DNA from: Flavobacterium hydrocarbonoxydans
GTDB lineage: Bacteria > Bacteroidota > Bacteroidia > Flavobacteriales > Flavobacteriaceae
Reading direction: 5' to 3'
DNA: 64,000 bases
Assembly (NCBI RefSeq): GCF_009789235.1
Contig: NZ_WSTB01000002.1
Coordinates: 248,001 to 312,000, forward strand
The notes under the pieces were generated by a model. The model saw nothing but the letters and a program-made list of their open reading frames with translations. It did not search any database and was not told the origin of the DNA. The translations under genes were made by a program, and so were the position numbers. This document shows, in pieces, positions 45,021-54,418 of this stretch. The first letter of the stretch is position 1. The number at the start of each line of letters is the position of its first letter.

Positions 45021-46049
45021 ATGAAAAAAATCTACTTTTTATTTGTACTTGCAGTTACAACCATTACTGCCAATGCCACTATTAGAACCGTAAACAACGG
45101 ATCTGTAGGTGCCGGACAATACACTTCTGTGCAAAATGCTGTTGATGCTTCTACCGCAGGTGATACAATTTACATTCATGGATCTCAAACCAATTATGGT
45201 GATGTTACTTTAAACAAACGTTTAGTGCTTATAGGTGCCGGACATCATGTTACAGGTACGCAATTTAATTTCCCGACACTTTTAGGAAATATTTATCTTA
45301 GTCAGGGAAATTCTACTACTTTACCGACTGGAAGTACCATAAAAGGAATTCATTTTCCATTTATAGGTGGCTCTGGCGGATCATTATCGGTCAATAATGT
45401 AACACTTGAAAGAAATTACATCTATTCTGCTGCAACTATTTTAGGATCTGGATGGATCTGTCGTAATAATTTTGTCAATTATTTTAATGTCGATAATTAT
45501 AAAAATACAATTATTAGTAATAATATAATTTCAAATTCAAGCGTATATTATTCCGACAAACCAAGTGTTATCATTACAAATAACATTTTCTTAAACGGTG
45601 CCCACTTTTATACTGTAAAATACGCTACAATTACTAATAACATTTTCATCGAACCTAGTTTAGATTATGAAATATACAATTCTCAAAACACCTGGAATAA
45701 AAACATTATGATTTATGCTGACCCTGCTAATTACAAAACTTTCCCTCCAGCAAATAACACCGGCGTAGGAAACTTAAACACGGTTGATGCACAGTTTACT
45801 AGCACAATACCATTGAATATTACTCTTGAAGATGCTACAAAACACGATTGGACTTTATTAGCTACTTCAATAGGTTTTAAATACGGAACAGACGGAACAG
45901 ACGTAGGTATTCATGGTGGTAGTTACCCATCTCCAAATACTTCAGGAGCAACAAACATACCTCAAATTACGAGTATGGATCTTCAAAATTCTGTACTGCC
46001 ACAAAACGGGACTTTAAATATAGAATTTAAGGCTAAAGGCCAACAATAA
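45021..46049 (+). CDS. Secreted right-handed beta-helix-like protein
   Basis: The 342-aa product has a signal peptide (about residues 1-19, TANAT). A pectin-lyase-like start follows (VGAGQYTSVQNAVDASTAGDTIYIHG), then repeated Asn-rich turns (ISNNIISNSSV, ITNNIFLNGAHF, ITNNIFIEPS) typical of parallel beta-helices. No catalytic polysaccharide-lyase residues are evident. A recognisable T9SS C-terminal domain is absent, and the protein ends IEFKAKGQQ, so it may be a truncated form of longer relatives. It precedes the 1659-aa protein by 56 bp and is probably co-transcribed with it. Confidence 0.75.
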   Translation: MKKIYFLFVLAVTTITANATIRTVNNGSVGAGQYTSVQNAVDASTAGDTIYIHGSQTNYGDVTLNKRLVLIGAGHHVTGTQFNFPTLLGNIYLSQGNSTTLPTGSTIKGIHFPFIGGSGGSLSVNNVTLERNYIYSAATILGSGWICRNNFVNYFNVDNYKNTIISNNIISNSSVYYSDKPSVIITNNIFLNGAHFYTVKYATITNNIFIEPSLDYEIYNSQNTWNKNIMIYADPANYKTFPPANNTGVGNLNTVDAQFTSTIPLNITLEDATKHDWTLLATSIGFKYGTDGTDVGIHGGSYPSPNTSGATNIPQITSMDLQNSVLPQNGTLNIEFKAKGQQ

Positions 46050-46105
46050 GAATGATTTAAAATCATTTCTTGAATTTAAAATTCTAATCTAAAACCCGAT
46101 TCACG

Positions 46106-49100
46106 ATGAAAAAAATAATATTTATATTATTTGTGATACTCTCTACAGGGTATGGATCACAAATATATGCTCAAACAGAACCCACCCCCAACTGGACCTG
46201 GGCAACCAACATAGATGGGGCAAGCGCAGTAGCCGCTACAGATGATGGGGCTATTTTTACCGATACTGCAGGAAACAGTTATATTGTAAACCAAATAAGT
46301 TCGCACATAAACATCAAAAAATACGATGCAACAGGAGCTTTGGTTTGGGATCGCGCTGGAAGCAGCGGTGCAGGAATAGAACTCCCAACTGATATTACTG
46401 TAGATGCTGCAGGTAATTATTATGTTACAGGATCTTATACAGGTACGGCGACTTTTGGAGCCGCAACATTAGCCAATTCAGGAGAATCAGATATTTTTAT
46501 TGTAAAATATGATACTGACGGAAATGTGGTTTGGGCTCAGAAATATGGAGGCACAAACAAAGACCAGGGAAATAGCATAGCAATAGATGCTTCTGGAAAT
46601 TGTTATGTGGGCGGATATTCCTTCGGAGGAAGTTTTGGTTATCCTCAACTTTTTTATGCAAAATACAATTCAGCTGGAGTTCCTCAATGGACGAAGCTTG
46701 ATAGCGGGTATTATAACACATCAATATTAGAAAATGTTGTAAATGGTATTTCCGTTGATAGTTATGGGAATACTTATATAACAGGTTCAAATCGTGATTA
46801 TAATTACAATAGAGGCTTTTTTATAAGAAAATGTGATCCTTCAGGAAATACAGTATGGCATAAAAAATCAACAATAGATTACTCTGTTGGAAATGACATT
46901 GTTACTGATGCAGTTGGAAACAGTTATGTAACTGGAGCTAATTATTCATCAGGTCTATACGACATCTTCACAACAAAATATGATGCAGGAGGTCAAATTC
47001 TGTGGACAAAAACTGCAGGAGGTATAGACCAGGATTATGGAGACGGAATTGCTATTGATGCCGATGGAAACTGTTATGTATCAGGAAGATTTCAACAAAA
47101 CGCCACTTTTGGCCCTATTGCTATAAGTAACCTCAACAGCGGTATCAGCGATGTTTTTGTAGCTAAATATGATAAATTAGGCGATGAAGTCTGGGTACAG
47201 CAAGCAGGTGAAAATGGAGAAGATGGAGCCAATAAAATAGGCGTAGATGGTGCTGGAAACCCATACATTAGTGGGTATTATACTACCAGTACTACATTTG
47301 GAACAACTACATTAAATGGTATTGTCAGACAACCTTTTATCGCTAAAATTGGAGACCTTGTAGAAGGAACCGAAAGCATTACGACTCTTCCTCTTGCTTC
47401 TCATAACTACAATGCAGGTGGTTCTATAAGCGTACCTTTTTCGACCAAAGGAACCTTTCCGGCAGGTACTACTTTTACCGTAGAACTATCGGATCCTTCA
47501 GGTTCTTTCTTTTATCCTAAATATATTGGGGTTGGTACCACCAGTCCTATAACTTGTGTGATTCCAGCTTTGACCATTCCGGCAGCAGAATACCGTATTC
47601 GTGTGATTTCTGCAACACCAGCAGTTATAGGTACAGATAACGGAAGTGCTATCACGATAAACGGCAACAGTCAGCTGACAACACCTGACTGGTCTTGGGC
47701 AACCAATATAGATGGAGCAAGCGATGTAGCCGCTACAGATGATGGGGCTATTTTTACCGATACTGCAGGAAACAGTTATATTGTAAACCAAATAAGTTCG
47801 CACATAAACATCAAAAAATACGATGCAACAGGAGCTTTGGTTTGGGATCGCGCTGGAAGCAGCGGTGCAGGAATAGAACTCCCAACTGATATTACTGTAG
47901 ATGCTGCAGGTAATTATTATGTTACAGGATCTTACAGCGGCTCTGCTTCTTTTGGAGCCACAACATTAGCCAGTTCAGGAGAATCAGATATTTTTATTGT
48001 AAAATATGATACTGACGGAAATGTGGTTTGGACTCAAAAATATGGACAGCCTTACAAAGATCAAGGAAATAGTATAGCAATAGATGCTTCTGGAAATTGT
48101 TATGTGGGAGGATATTCCTTCGGAGGAAGTTTTGGTTATCCTCAACTTTTTTATGCAAAATACAATTCAGCTGGAGTTGCTCAATGGACTAAACTTGATA
48201 GCGGATATTATAACACATCAATATTAGAAAATGTTGTGAATGGCATATCCGTTGATAGTTATGGGAATACTTATATAACAGGTTCAAATCGTGATTATAA
48301 TTTCAACAGAGGTTTTTTTATAAGAAAATGTGATCCTTCAGGAAATACAGTATGGCATAAAAAATCAACAATAGATTATTCTGTCGGAAACGACATAGTT
48401 ACTGATGCAGTTGGAAACAGTTATGTAACTGGAGCTAATTATTCCTCAGGTTTATACGACATCTTCACCACAAAATACAACGCAGCAGGTGTTGTAGTCT
48501 GGAATCAAAACGGAATTGGTTTAGATAACGACTACGGAGACGGAGTTGCTCTTGACGCTAACGGAAATTGTTTTGTTACGGGAAGATTCCAGCACAATAC
48601 CGATTTTTCTACTCTGAATGTTAGCAATACCAGCAGTGGTATTAGTGATGTTTTTGTTGCCAAATATGACGATCAGGGTAATATTGCCTGGTTGCAGCAA
48701 GCTGGAGAAAGTGGTCAGGATGCAGGTAGCAAAATAGGTGTTGATGCTGATGGAAACTGTTATATTAATGGTTATTACACAACCAGTACTAATTTTGGAT
48801 CTACTACTTTAAGTGGTGGTACCCGTACTCCGTTTTTAGCTAAAATTGGCGTAACTGCAGCTACTACTTTAGGAACAGCTGTGGTAAAAGGAGAAAACTT
48901 TTGCGGAGGCGCAGTAGTAACTGTTGACTTTGCCATTACAGGTAAATATGATGACGACAATATTTTTACAGCACAATTATCAGATGCTTCGGGATCTTTT
49001 AGCAGTCCTGTAAATATTGGAACGTTAGAGTCTCCTTTAAACACCAGTATTTATACTATCATTCCATTAGCAACTCCGGCGGGTACAGGATACCGTATTC

Positions 49101-51085
49101 GTGTGATAAGCAGCAATCCTGCATTGGTTGGAAATGATAATGGCATTGATATTGAAATCAACCAAACCGATTGTGTAAACAACATCGTTAAACTGGATGT
49201 AAAACCAATCGCTGCTATTGAATATTTTATTGATACTGATCCGGGAGCCGGAAACGGAACTCCATTGCCAACAACTGGTGGACTTACAGTAAGCGAGAAT
49301 TTCCAAATTACCTTACCGACATTAACAGCAGGATTTCACAATCTTTTTATCAGAGCAAAAGATATTGACGGAACCTGGGGAATGTACGAAGGAAGAGTTT
49401 TTTATGTTCAGCCAGAGCCTTTAGTATTAACCAGCAGCCCTATTGTTGCCGCTGAATACTTTTTTGATACTGAGCCAGGTGTGGGTAACGGAACGGCTGT
49501 AGCTTCTTTTAGCAGTGCCAATCCGCTTAGCATGACCACTCAGATACCAACAACAGGATTATCAGAAGGATTTCATAATTTATTCCTTAGAACCAAAGAT
49601 TCTAAAGGAAAATGGAGTATGTACGAAGGCAGAGTGGTTTATATCCAGCCTACTGTTGCAGCAACCGTAATCGAACCTATTGTTACTGCAGAATATTATT
49701 TTAATACCGATCCGGGATTAGGAAACGGAACTGCAATTGACATTGAAACTCCGGCAGAATCTATTACAGTTACACTTTCAGATGTAGCTACTGCACCTCT
49801 TACCGCTGGTGATCACAACATTTACATCAGAGTAAAAGACAATGGAAACACCTGGAGTTTAACGGAGAAAAGAACCTTTACGATTTGTTCAGTAATCTTA
49901 ACAGCTCCGGTAATAACAGGAGATGCTGTGGTATGTTCCGGGCAAGGGCTTAGCCTGAATGCCGAAACTGTAACTGGAGCCACTTCATATTTATGGACTG
50001 GACCAAACGGTTTTACGGCTACGACACAAAGTATCAGCATTCCAAATTTGGCACAATACCAAACCGGAGAATATACGGTTATCGCAGTAAACGGAACAGG
50101 ACCTTGCGGAACTGGGCCAGCTTCTAAAATTACAGTAAGCATCAGTACAACGCCAGAGCCTACAGGAAATACTTCGCAAGTATTTTGTAATGCTGCTAAA
50201 GTAACTGAATTAGTACTTACTGGCGAAGGAATAAAATGGTACACTGGACCTTCTGGAGGAACAGCACTAGAAGACACCGCAGATTTAGTAGCGAACACCT
50301 GGTATTATGCAAGTCAGACTTTAAATTCTTGCGAAAGTACTTCGCGTTTGGCCGTATTCGTTACTATCAATGTTACGCCTGAGCCAACAGGAGCTGCTAC
50401 ACAAGTATTTTGTAATGCCGCTACAATCGAAGATTTAATCGTTAGCGGAACGGATATAAAATGGTATGCCGGACCTACAGGCGGAATAGCTCTGGACAAC
50501 ACAACAGCTTTAGTAAACAATACTTTGTACTATGCAAGTCAAACTTTAAACTCTTGTGAAGGTGCTACACGTTTACCAGTATTAGCAACTGTAAATGTTA
50601 CTCCTGCTCCAGCTGGAGAAGCAAGCCAAACGTTAGGAGATGACAAAACCATCGCTGATATTGTAGTAACCGGAACTGATGTAGTATGGTATGGTTCAGC
50701 TGAAGATGCTGCTGCCGCTACAAATCCGTTAGATGAAACTGCTCTTTTGGAAAATGCTAAAACCTATTATGCAACCCAAACTATAGACGGTTGTACTAGT
50801 ATTGCTTCTTTGGCAGTAACAACATCGGTGACTCTTGGTACGGGTGATTTCGATTCTAAATCGTTCAGTTACTTTCCAAATCCAGTAGTGGATTATTTAA
50901 ATTTATCTTATGCTCATGAATTAACCAGTGTGATTGTATTTAATGCAAATGGACAACAGGTAATTTCCCGAAACCTAAACAGTACTTCTGGAAAAATCGA
51001 TATGTCCCGTCTTGCAGAAGGTGTTTATTACCTCATTGTAAATTCAGCAGAAGGATCAAAAACGATTAAAGTAATTAAAAAGTAA
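46106..51085 (+). CDS. Giant SBBP-repeat surface protein with T9SS type A sorting domain
   Basis: This is a 1659-aa exported protein with a signal peptide (about residues 1-23). Two large units, starting near residues 30 and 529, each contain beta-propeller-like SBBP repeats (DxxGNxYVTG motifs such as DAAGNYYVTGSY) and an Ig-like module. They are offset by 499 residues, and long stretches of DNA are identical. Three repeats of the form EYFxDTDPGxGNGT...HNLFIRxKD (about 1035-1265) follow, then an Ig-like module and three tandem copies of SQxFCNAAxxxxLxxxGxxIKWY (about 1350-1590). The C-terminus, SYFPNPVVDYLNLS...VIKK, is a type A T9SS signal, so it is secreted or anchored at the surface. Adhesin-like role is inferred. 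Confidence 0.88.
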   Translation: MKKIIFILFVILSTGYGSQIYAQTEPTPNWTWATNIDGASAVAATDDGAIFTDTAGNSYIVNQISSHINIKKYDATGALVWDRAGSSGAGIELPTDITVDAAGNYYVTGSYTGTATFGAATLANSGESDIFIVKYDTDGNVVWAQKYGGTNKDQGNSIAIDASGNCYVGGYSFGGSFGYPQLFYAKYNSAGVPQWTKLDSGYYNTSILENVVNGISVDSYGNTYITGSNRDYNYNRGFFIRKCDPSGNTVWHKKSTIDYSVGNDIVTDAVGNSYVTGANYSSGLYDIFTTKYDAGGQILWTKTAGGIDQDYGDGIAIDADGNCYVSGRFQQNATFGPIAISNLNSGISDVFVAKYDKLGDEVWVQQAGENGEDGANKIGVDGAGNPYISGYYTTSTTFGTTTLNGIVRQPFIAKIGDLVEGTESITTLPLASHNYNAGGSISVPFSTKGTFPAGTTFTVELSDPSGSFFYPKYIGVGTTSPITCVIPALTIPAAEYRIRVISATPAVIGTDNGSAITINGNSQLTTPDWSWATNIDGASDVAATDDGAIFTDTAGNSYIVNQISSHINIKKYDATGALVWDRAGSSGAGIELPTDITVDAAGNYYVTGSYSGSASFGATTLASSGESDIFIVKYDTDGNVVWTQKYGQPYKDQGNSIAIDASGNCYVGGYSFGGSFGYPQLFYAKYNSAGVAQWTKLDSGYYNTSILENVVNGISVDSYGNTYITGSNRDYNFNRGFFIRKCDPSGNTVWHKKSTIDYSVGNDIVTDAVGNSYVTGANYSSGLYDIFTTKYNAAGVVVWNQNGIGLDNDYGDGVALDANGNCFVTGRFQHNTDFSTLNVSNTSSGISDVFVAKYDDQGNIAWLQQAGESGQDAGSKIGVDADGNCYINGYYTTSTNFGSTTLSGGTRTPFLAKIGVTAATTLGTAVVKGENFCGGAVVTVDFAITGKYDDDNIFTAQLSDASGSFSSPVNIGTLESPLNTSIYTIIPLATPAGTGYRIRVISSNPALVGNDNGIDIEINQTDCVNNIVKLDVKPIAAIEYFIDTDPGAGNGTPLPTTGGLTVSENFQITLPTLTAGFHNLFIRAKDIDGTWGMYEGRVFYVQPEPLVLTSSPIVAAEYFFDTEPGVGNGTAVASFSSANPLSMTTQIPTTGLSEGFHNLFLRTKDSKGKWSMYEGRVVYIQPTVAATVIEPIVTAEYYFNTDPGLGNGTAIDIETPAESITVTLSDVATAPLTAGDHNIYIRVKDNGNTWSLTEKRTFTICSVILTAPVITGDAVVCSGQGLSLNAETVTGATSYLWTGPNGFTATTQSISIPNLAQYQTGEYTVIAVNGTGPCGTGPASKITVSISTTPEPTGNTSQVFCNAAKVTELVLTGEGIKWYTGPSGGTALEDTADLVANTWYYASQTLNSCESTSRLAVFVTINVTPEPTGAATQVFCNAATIEDLIVSGTDIKWYAGPTGGIALDNTTALVNNTLYYASQTLNSCEGATRLPVLATVNVTPAPAGEASQTLGDDKTIADIVVTGTDVVWYGSAEDAAAATNPLDETALLENAKTYYATQTIDGCTSIASLAVTTSVTLGTGDFDSKSFSYFPNPVVDYLNLSYAHELTSVIVFNANGQQVISRNLNSTSGKIDMSRLAEGVYYLIVNSAEGSKTIKVIKK

Positions 51086-51124
51086 TTTTGAATTAGTTGC
51101 AGAATTAATAAGTAGATTTTAACC

Positions 51125-51156
51125 AAAAAACGACATCTTAACCGATGTCGTTTTTT
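51125..51156. terminator. Bidirectional terminator
   Basis: AAAAAACGACATC and GATGTCGTTTTTT form a perfect 13-bp stem with a 6-nt loop between two convergent genes. Confidence 0.9.
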
Positions 51157-51159
51157 ATT

Positions 51160-51858
51160 TTAAAAAAGGGCTTTACTTTTGGCTTCTTTTACCAAATCAT
51201 CATCTAATCCGGATTTTATTTTGAGTAATTCTTTCAGGTTTGTTTTTCTTCTTTCAATTGCATTTAAAGAAATCGGAATGTACTGTGGGAGTTCGATTGT
51301 TGGAGTTCCTTTAGATAAATGAAACAAAATCTGTTTATCAAACTGATCAATTTCTATCGAATGGTGTGGCGCCTGATTAAGCATTTTTACCACAGACTGA
51401 CTGTAGTATTTTTGATTTTTCATTACTTTATCAAAAGCAAAAAGCAATTCATCAAAAGTCAAATCATTTTTAATAATCAAACCATTTGGATTAATTACTC
51501 TGGTAATTGTTTTTATTTTAAGCAGCTCTGTGTACATCGTAAGCAATATAATCTTGCAATGCGGCATACGTTTTAAAATAAGTTTTGCAACATCCTCACC
51601 TGAAAAAATATTTTCTTCTTCATAGGCAGGCATACTAATATCTAAAAAAGCAACATCAAAATTTGGCATATCGGGTTGCATAATGATATCATAAGCCGAC
51701 TGACAATCGTTTGCCTGAGTAATATGAAAATCATATTCCCTGGGATTGTATCTGGTAATAGCATTTTTATATCCTTCTATTATAAAAGGATGGTCATCTA
51801 CTATAAGGATTTTTTGTTTCTTAATTTCAGAAACCAGAGCTGGGGCATCAAGTGTCAT
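51160..51858 (-). CDS. Response regulator, partner of the TPR histidine kinase
   Basis: The 232-aa cytosolic protein has a receiver domain with acidic pocket Asp21/Asp22 (LIVDDHP) and phospho-acceptor Asp73 in VAFLDISMP. A C-terminal helical region (about residues 170-220: GTPTIELPQYIPISLNAIERRKTNLKELL) looks like a divergent LuxR-type HTH. Its ATG overlaps the end of the kinase gene by 11 bp, so the two form a translationally coupled pair. An N-terminal extension of about 13 residues precedes the receiver. Targets are unknown; the adjacent secreted proteins are candidates by position only. Confidence 0.88.
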   Translation of the reverse strand: MTLDAPALVSEIKKQKILIVDDHPFIIEGYKNAITRYNPREYDFHITQANDCQSAYDIIMQPDMPNFDVAFLDISMPAYEEENIFSGEDVAKLILKRMPHCKIILLTMYTELLKIKTITRVINPNGLIIKNDLTFDELLFAFDKVMKNQKYYSQSVVKMLNQAPHHSIEIDQFDKQILFHLSKGTPTIELPQYIPISLNAIERRKTNLKELLKIKSGLDDDLVKEAKSKALF

Positions 51859-53911
51859 GATTTTGTAGGTTTATTTTTTGATCTATTGGGACTTTAATCG
51901 TAAGAATGGTGCCTTCTCCTTTTACTGATTTTAAAGTAAAAGTGCCTTTGCATTCGGCAGTTCTATAGGCTATATTTTGCAAACCAATTCCTCTTTTGGT
52001 TGTTTTGGTATTAAACCCGATTCCATCATCCGCTATGGTGAGGACAAGATGATTGATTTCGCTTTTAAATTCTACTTTAACCGTATTAGCGTTTGCGTAT
52101 TTATTACAATTTTGAAGGGCTTCCTGAACAATTCTGTACAAATTAATCTTTACAGCATTGCTCACAAGCTCCCATTTGATATGAGGATCAATATTAGAAA
52201 TCAGTTTTACACTAAAAGTATTGACCTGATCGTCCATTAATTTTTCTAAAATGGCTACAAAATTGTTAATCAAATCTGCTTTTTCTTTACTCAGATCATG
52301 TGATATTTCGCGTATATCCTGTTCTATATTTTTAAGTTCTGTGAGGTATTTTTTTCGTTTAGGCGCGGCCAGTGTTTCATCAATCTTATCCAGACTGTCC
52401 AGACTTATCCTGATACCAAACATTCTGCCCAAAACGCCATCATGCAGTTCCTGAGCTACTTTTTTCTTTTCCTTGATTCGTATGGCTTCAATTTCATTTT
52501 GCTGAGAAATCATTAAATTATAAATATCCTCATTCGCAATTTGCTGTTGTTGTTTAAAAAGTAACTCTCTGTTTCGGGCTTGCTGCGTTTTATATACATA
52601 TAAAAAAAGGCCTAACAGCGTAAAAAAGCCAAAAACATACACCAAGTTTCTGATTTGCAAGGCTAAACTAGTGTTTTCACTTTTTATTTCATTGGTTTCA
52701 TATTCGATTCGGGAAAACTTTTCTCCCATTTTTCTTTCTGCTTTTTGCAAACGTTCGTTAATATGAATATATTCTTCCGAATAAATCGAAGCATTTTCAG
52801 GCTCTACAGCCGCAATTTGTTTCAAAGCTTCCAGAGTATTAGTGAGCCTTTTGTGATTGCGTGATAAAAGTAGTGCCTGTTTCGAATATTGCACGGCTTT
52901 GAAAGTATCTTTTCTGAAAGCATAATATTCGGATAAGTGAATTTTATTTAGAATAATCCCCGAAGTAAGTTTTAGGCTATCCCTAACCTGTAACGCCTGA
53001 AAAAACTGATCCGGCAATCCCTTAAAATCTCCCATTTTATATTTAGAATACGCCAGATTATCAAGCAGCATAGCGTAAAGCGAAGGTTTTTCGGCTTTTA
53101 AATTTTCCTGTTTCAAACCCTCCTCAAAATATTTTTTGGCTTCATCAAACTTCTTCATTCCGAGATAAACATACCCAATATTATTTAGAGAAGTCGCCTT
53201 AGACTGAAATTCGCTGGGTACCGGAATTGCTTTATTTTCGAGACATTTTAAGGCTTTACCGTGAAATTCCAGTGCTTTATCATATTCATCTCTTTCGTTG
53301 TATAAAACACCTAAAAGGTTATAGGATTCATAAAGCAAATCACTGGCCGAGTCGTTTCCTTTTATAATTTGCAGCGCTTTAAAAACAGACATTTCGCTGC
53401 CAAAAAGATCACTCTCGTTGTACTGCAGATTGGCTTTATTCAAAAAAGTCTTGGCTAAATTATAGGGATCATTGATTCTGCTGTAAATTTTTTCAGATTT
53501 AAAATAAAATACAAAGGCACTATCCGAGATCAACTGAACGCTGTAATAATCTCCCAAATACGTTAAAGCCCTTGCTATATTTATCGAATCTTTAGTCTCT
53601 TCCGATTTTTCTAAAATAAGTTTAGAAGTAGAAAAATACGCTGGCCAGTCGTTCATATTATAATAACGGTTGGCAATTTTAAACAAATTGGCTTTGCTTA
53701 AAGAATCATTTTCCTGATTGATGACAATCTTAAAAGCCCGCTGATTGTATTTTTGTTTAAAAGTCAAAGGCATATTAACATCATTGGCCAATGATAAATA
53801 AATCGAAAGACTGTCTTCGGCAGTTTTTGTGTTTTGACCGTGCTGCTCCTTACGGGTACACCCATAAAAAACGGCCAGTAAAAACATTAATATGAAAAAC
53901 TTGTTCTTCAA
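51848..53911 (-). CDS. TPR-repeat sensor histidine kinase lipoprotein (NarL/HisKA_3 type)
   Basis: This is a 687-aa membrane sensor. The start is a TTG at 53911 giving MKNKFFILMFLLAVFYGC, a lipoprotein-like signal; the next ATG, eight codons on, would lose the basic N-terminus. TPR repeats fill about residues 55-370 (periplasmic). A transmembrane helix is near 425-445 (LVYVFGFFTLLGLFLYVY). A HisKA_3 dimerisation domain has the phospho-His in AQELHDGVLGRMFG, and the ATPase domain contains ADDGIGFN and GIGLQNI. A TACTTTTG -7 element lies 21 bp upstream. It overlaps its response regulator gene. The stimulus is unknown; peptide or envelope sensing would suit the TPR region. Confidence 0.9.
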   Translation of the reverse strand: MKNKFFILMFLLAVFYGCTRKEQHGQNTKTAEDSLSIYLSLANDVNMPLTFKQKYNQRAFKIVINQENDSLSKANLFKIANRYYNMNDWPAYFSTSKLILEKSEETKDSINIARALTYLGDYYSVQLISDSAFVFYFKSEKIYSRINDPYNLAKTFLNKANLQYNESDLFGSEMSVFKALQIIKGNDSASDLLYESYNLLGVLYNERDEYDKALEFHGKALKCLENKAIPVPSEFQSKATSLNNIGYVYLGMKKFDEAKKYFEEGLKQENLKAEKPSLYAMLLDNLAYSKYKMGDFKGLPDQFFQALQVRDSLKLTSGIILNKIHLSEYYAFRKDTFKAVQYSKQALLLSRNHKRLTNTLEALKQIAAVEPENASIYSEEYIHINERLQKAERKMGEKFSRIEYETNEIKSENTSLALQIRNLVYVFGFFTLLGLFLYVYKTQQARNRELLFKQQQQIANEDIYNLMISQQNEIEAIRIKEKKKVAQELHDGVLGRMFGIRISLDSLDKIDETLAAPKRKKYLTELKNIEQDIREISHDLSKEKADLINNFVAILEKLMDDQVNTFSVKLISNIDPHIKWELVSNAVKINLYRIVQEALQNCNKYANANTVKVEFKSEINHLVLTIADDGIGFNTKTTKRGIGLQNIAYRTAECKGTFTLKSVKGEGTILTIKVPIDQKINLQNHDT

Positions 53912-53931
53912 TAGCGTGGTTGGAATTTTTC

Positions 53932-53939
53932 CAAAAGTA
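53932..53939 (-). promoter_or_regulatory. Putative -7 element of the histidine kinase operon
   Basis: The minus strand reads TACTTTTG, 20 bp before the TTG start codon. It supports that start and a separate transcript from the peptide gene. Confidence 0.5.
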
Positions 53940-53959
53940 GTAAATCTGAGACATAAAAA

Positions 53960-53981
53960 AAACCGTCTGTAAGAACGGTTT
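53960..53981 (-). terminator. Terminator of the 78-aa peptide gene
   Basis: On the minus strand AAACCGT and ACGGTTT enclose an 8-nt loop and are followed by eight T's. It isolates the peptide transcript from the kinase gene. Confidence 0.75.
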
Positions 53982-54007
53982 ATTTATCTGAGACAAAATG
54001 CCTTATA

Positions 54008-54244
54008 TTAGTCAACTTTTCTATTTCCTCCTGTAGATTGCCCTCCTGGACCTGCAATATCCAACATACTATAACTAGTAACTGATTGGGTATTTGACTT
54101 AACAAAATCTACTTTTTTTGAAACTCCGATGGCAGCACCATCAACACTTGCATTATTTGTTGCTGCAACTATTTCAGAAGTAGTAAAAGAAGTTAAAGCC
54201 ATTACTAAAGAAAATAAGCCGATTGTTGTAATTGTTTTTTTCAT
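54008..54244 (-). CDS. Small secreted peptide of unknown function, 78 aa
   Basis: I do not recognise a family. The product starts MKKTITTIGLFSLVMALTSF, a plain Sec signal peptide cleaved near residue 28 (VAATN or similar). That would leave about 50 residues ending LDIAGPGGQSTGGNRKVD. The mature part is Ser/Thr/Gly/Asn-rich and has no cysteine, with a Gly-rich tail. The gene has its own terminator and lies between a LytTR regulator and a TPR kinase on the same strand. A secreted signal or a precursor processed for sensing is an attractive guess, but nothing proves it. Good signal-peptide sequence and the exact fit before a terminator support a real gene. Confidence 0.7.
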   Translation of the reverse strand: MKKTITTIGLFSLVMALTSFTTSEIVAATNNASVDGAAIGVSKKVDFVKSNTQSVTSYSMLDIAGPGGQSTGGNRKVD

Positions 54245-54418
54245 AATCTGGGGGATTTAATATGATTGTTTTTAAAGTTTTTTCTGATTGCATTTGCAAA
54301 TCTTATAGTGTAAAACTAAAACCATATCTATTGTTTTTTTGCATAAAATTTAATATTTATGGTGAAACAATACCAAATATGAGTAAACGGATGTTAAAAA
54401 CGTGTAAAATGCTAATTA

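Noticed and set aside
49822..50298. Minus-strand 158-codon frame inside the giant surface protein
   Set aside because: It is a mirror of the repeat-rich coding sequence (Pro/Val/Ser-rich shadow) with no start signals.
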